This document shows positions 63,745 to 64,000 of a stretch of DNA of 64,000 nucleotides, one piece after another. The notes under the pieces are model-generated. The model saw only the letters and a list, made by a program, of their open reading frames with translations. It did no database searches and had not been told where the DNA came from. Source of the DNA: Deltaproteobacteria bacterium HGW-Deltaproteobacteria-18 (GTDB lineage: Bacteria > Desulfobacterota > Desulfovibrionia > Desulfovibrionales > Desulfomicrobiaceae); contig PHBE01000004.1 in the NCBI GenBank assembly GCA_002841885.1, positions 1 through 64,000 of the forward strand. Direction: 5' to 3'. How positions within the stretch are numbered: position 1 is the first letter of the stretch; every line of letters begins with the position of its first letter. The position numbers and the translations under genes are program-made.

Positions 63745-64000
63745 ATGTTGCCAGCCGATCGCCGCAAGCACATCCTGGAACACATACTGACCCAGGGCAG
63801 CGCCAACACCGAGGCCCTGGCCCGTCAATATGGCGTATCGACCATGACCATACGCCGCGACCTGCGTCTTTTGGAGGAGCAACGCCGGATCCAGGTCACC
63901 CACGGAGGGGCCGTGCCTCCGAGTTTCCTGCACGAGGACCTGCCCTACGAGAGCAAGAAGGTGTCCTGCCTGAAAGCCAAGCGCGCCATCGCCAGGATCG
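63745..64000 (+). CDS. DeoR-family transcriptional regulator (partial, cut by window end)
   Basis: The first 85 residues of a DeoR/GlpR-type repressor. The N-terminal winged helix is clear: LPADRRKHILEHILTQGSANTEALARQYGVSTMTIRRDLRLLEEQRRIQVTHGGAV, with the recognition helix STMTIRRDL. The sugar-phosphate-sensing C-terminal domain lies beyond the window. It is divergent from pfkA, with T-rich repeats between them; members of the family usually control sugar or sugar-alcohol operons. The ribosome site is weak (GAGAA). Confidence 0.9.
   Translation, partial: MLPADRRKHILEHILTQGSANTEALARQYGVSTMTIRRDLRLLEEQRRIQVTHGGAVPPSFLHEDLPYESKKVSCLKAKRAIARI

Overview
The window is GC-rich bacterial chromosome, almost fully coding, from what looks like an anaerobic, cytochrome-rich deltaproteobacterium, probably a sulfate reducer of the Desulfovibrionales (Desulfomicrobium-like). 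The evidence is indirect: an overlapping nrfH-nrfA pair, a selenocysteine peroxiredoxin, a small RRM RNA-binding protein, corrinoid methyltransfer genes, a multi-cluster Fe-S protein and a cytochrome P460. No rRNA, tRNA, CRISPR array, transposase or prophage was found. The species is inference, because no 16S or dsr gene is present.

Layout. 1-2.2 kb: a paired palindromic repeat, then a metallophosphatase and Ser/Thr kinase pair. 2.3-2.9 kb: a periplasmic chalcone-isomerase-fold protein. 2.9-12.7 kb (minus): a tightly overlapping operon, uvrB, K+ channel, divergent NAD-ligase (ligA), dapB, MoxR, DUF58, TgpA-like transglutaminase, small membrane protein. 12.7-18.4 kb: a phosphodiester-glycosidase-like protein, a hypothetical protein, and the N-degron operon (PC4-like, clpS, clpA, aat, darP; minus). 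18.7-25.4 kb: CoA-disulfide-reductase/rhodanese, MuiA-like protein, zinc ribbon, Kef antiporter, TauE exporter. 25.6-31.9 kb: a respiratory and stress region with a heme-binding sensor kinase, RRM protein, OmpR-type regulator, nrfHA and the selenoprotein peroxiredoxin. 32.4-38 kb: a TetR-ybhGFSR-type exporter operon with tandem operators. 39-48.3 kb: a corrinoid protein, URO-D methyltransferase, DUF1638 and hybrid kinase operon (minus), divergent from a BMP-family ABC importer (plus). 48.3-59 kb: cytochrome P460, Crp/Fnr regulator, methyltransferase, acyl-CoA ligase, GlxA regulator with cysteine hydrolase, M48 protease, solute-binding protein, orphan Fe-S protein, DUF202 protein and GalT. 59.3-62 kb: an ECF-sigma locus with EF-hand and Gly-rich secreted proteins. 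62.3-64 kb: pfkA, then a DeoR-family regulator cut by the window end.

How genes work together. Many adjacent genes share ATGA, GTGA or TGATG junctions, so most of the window is a set of translationally coupled operons. Aat tags proteins for ClpS/ClpA. MoxR, DUF58 and TgpA form a known chaperone/transglutaminase module. NrfH feeds electrons to NrfA for nitrite reduction, and a divergent response regulator and a c-heme sensor kinase sit beside them.

The strongest special observation is an in-frame UGA replacing the peroxidatic cysteine codon of a peroxiredoxin, followed by a SECIS-like hairpin. The protein also lacks the usual C-terminal resolving cysteine. The least explained systems are the corrinoid/DUF1638/hybrid-kinase operon, whose methyltransferase lacks the usual zinc-site cysteine, and the sigma-factor locus encoding tandem-repeat EF-hand and Gly-rich exported proteins.
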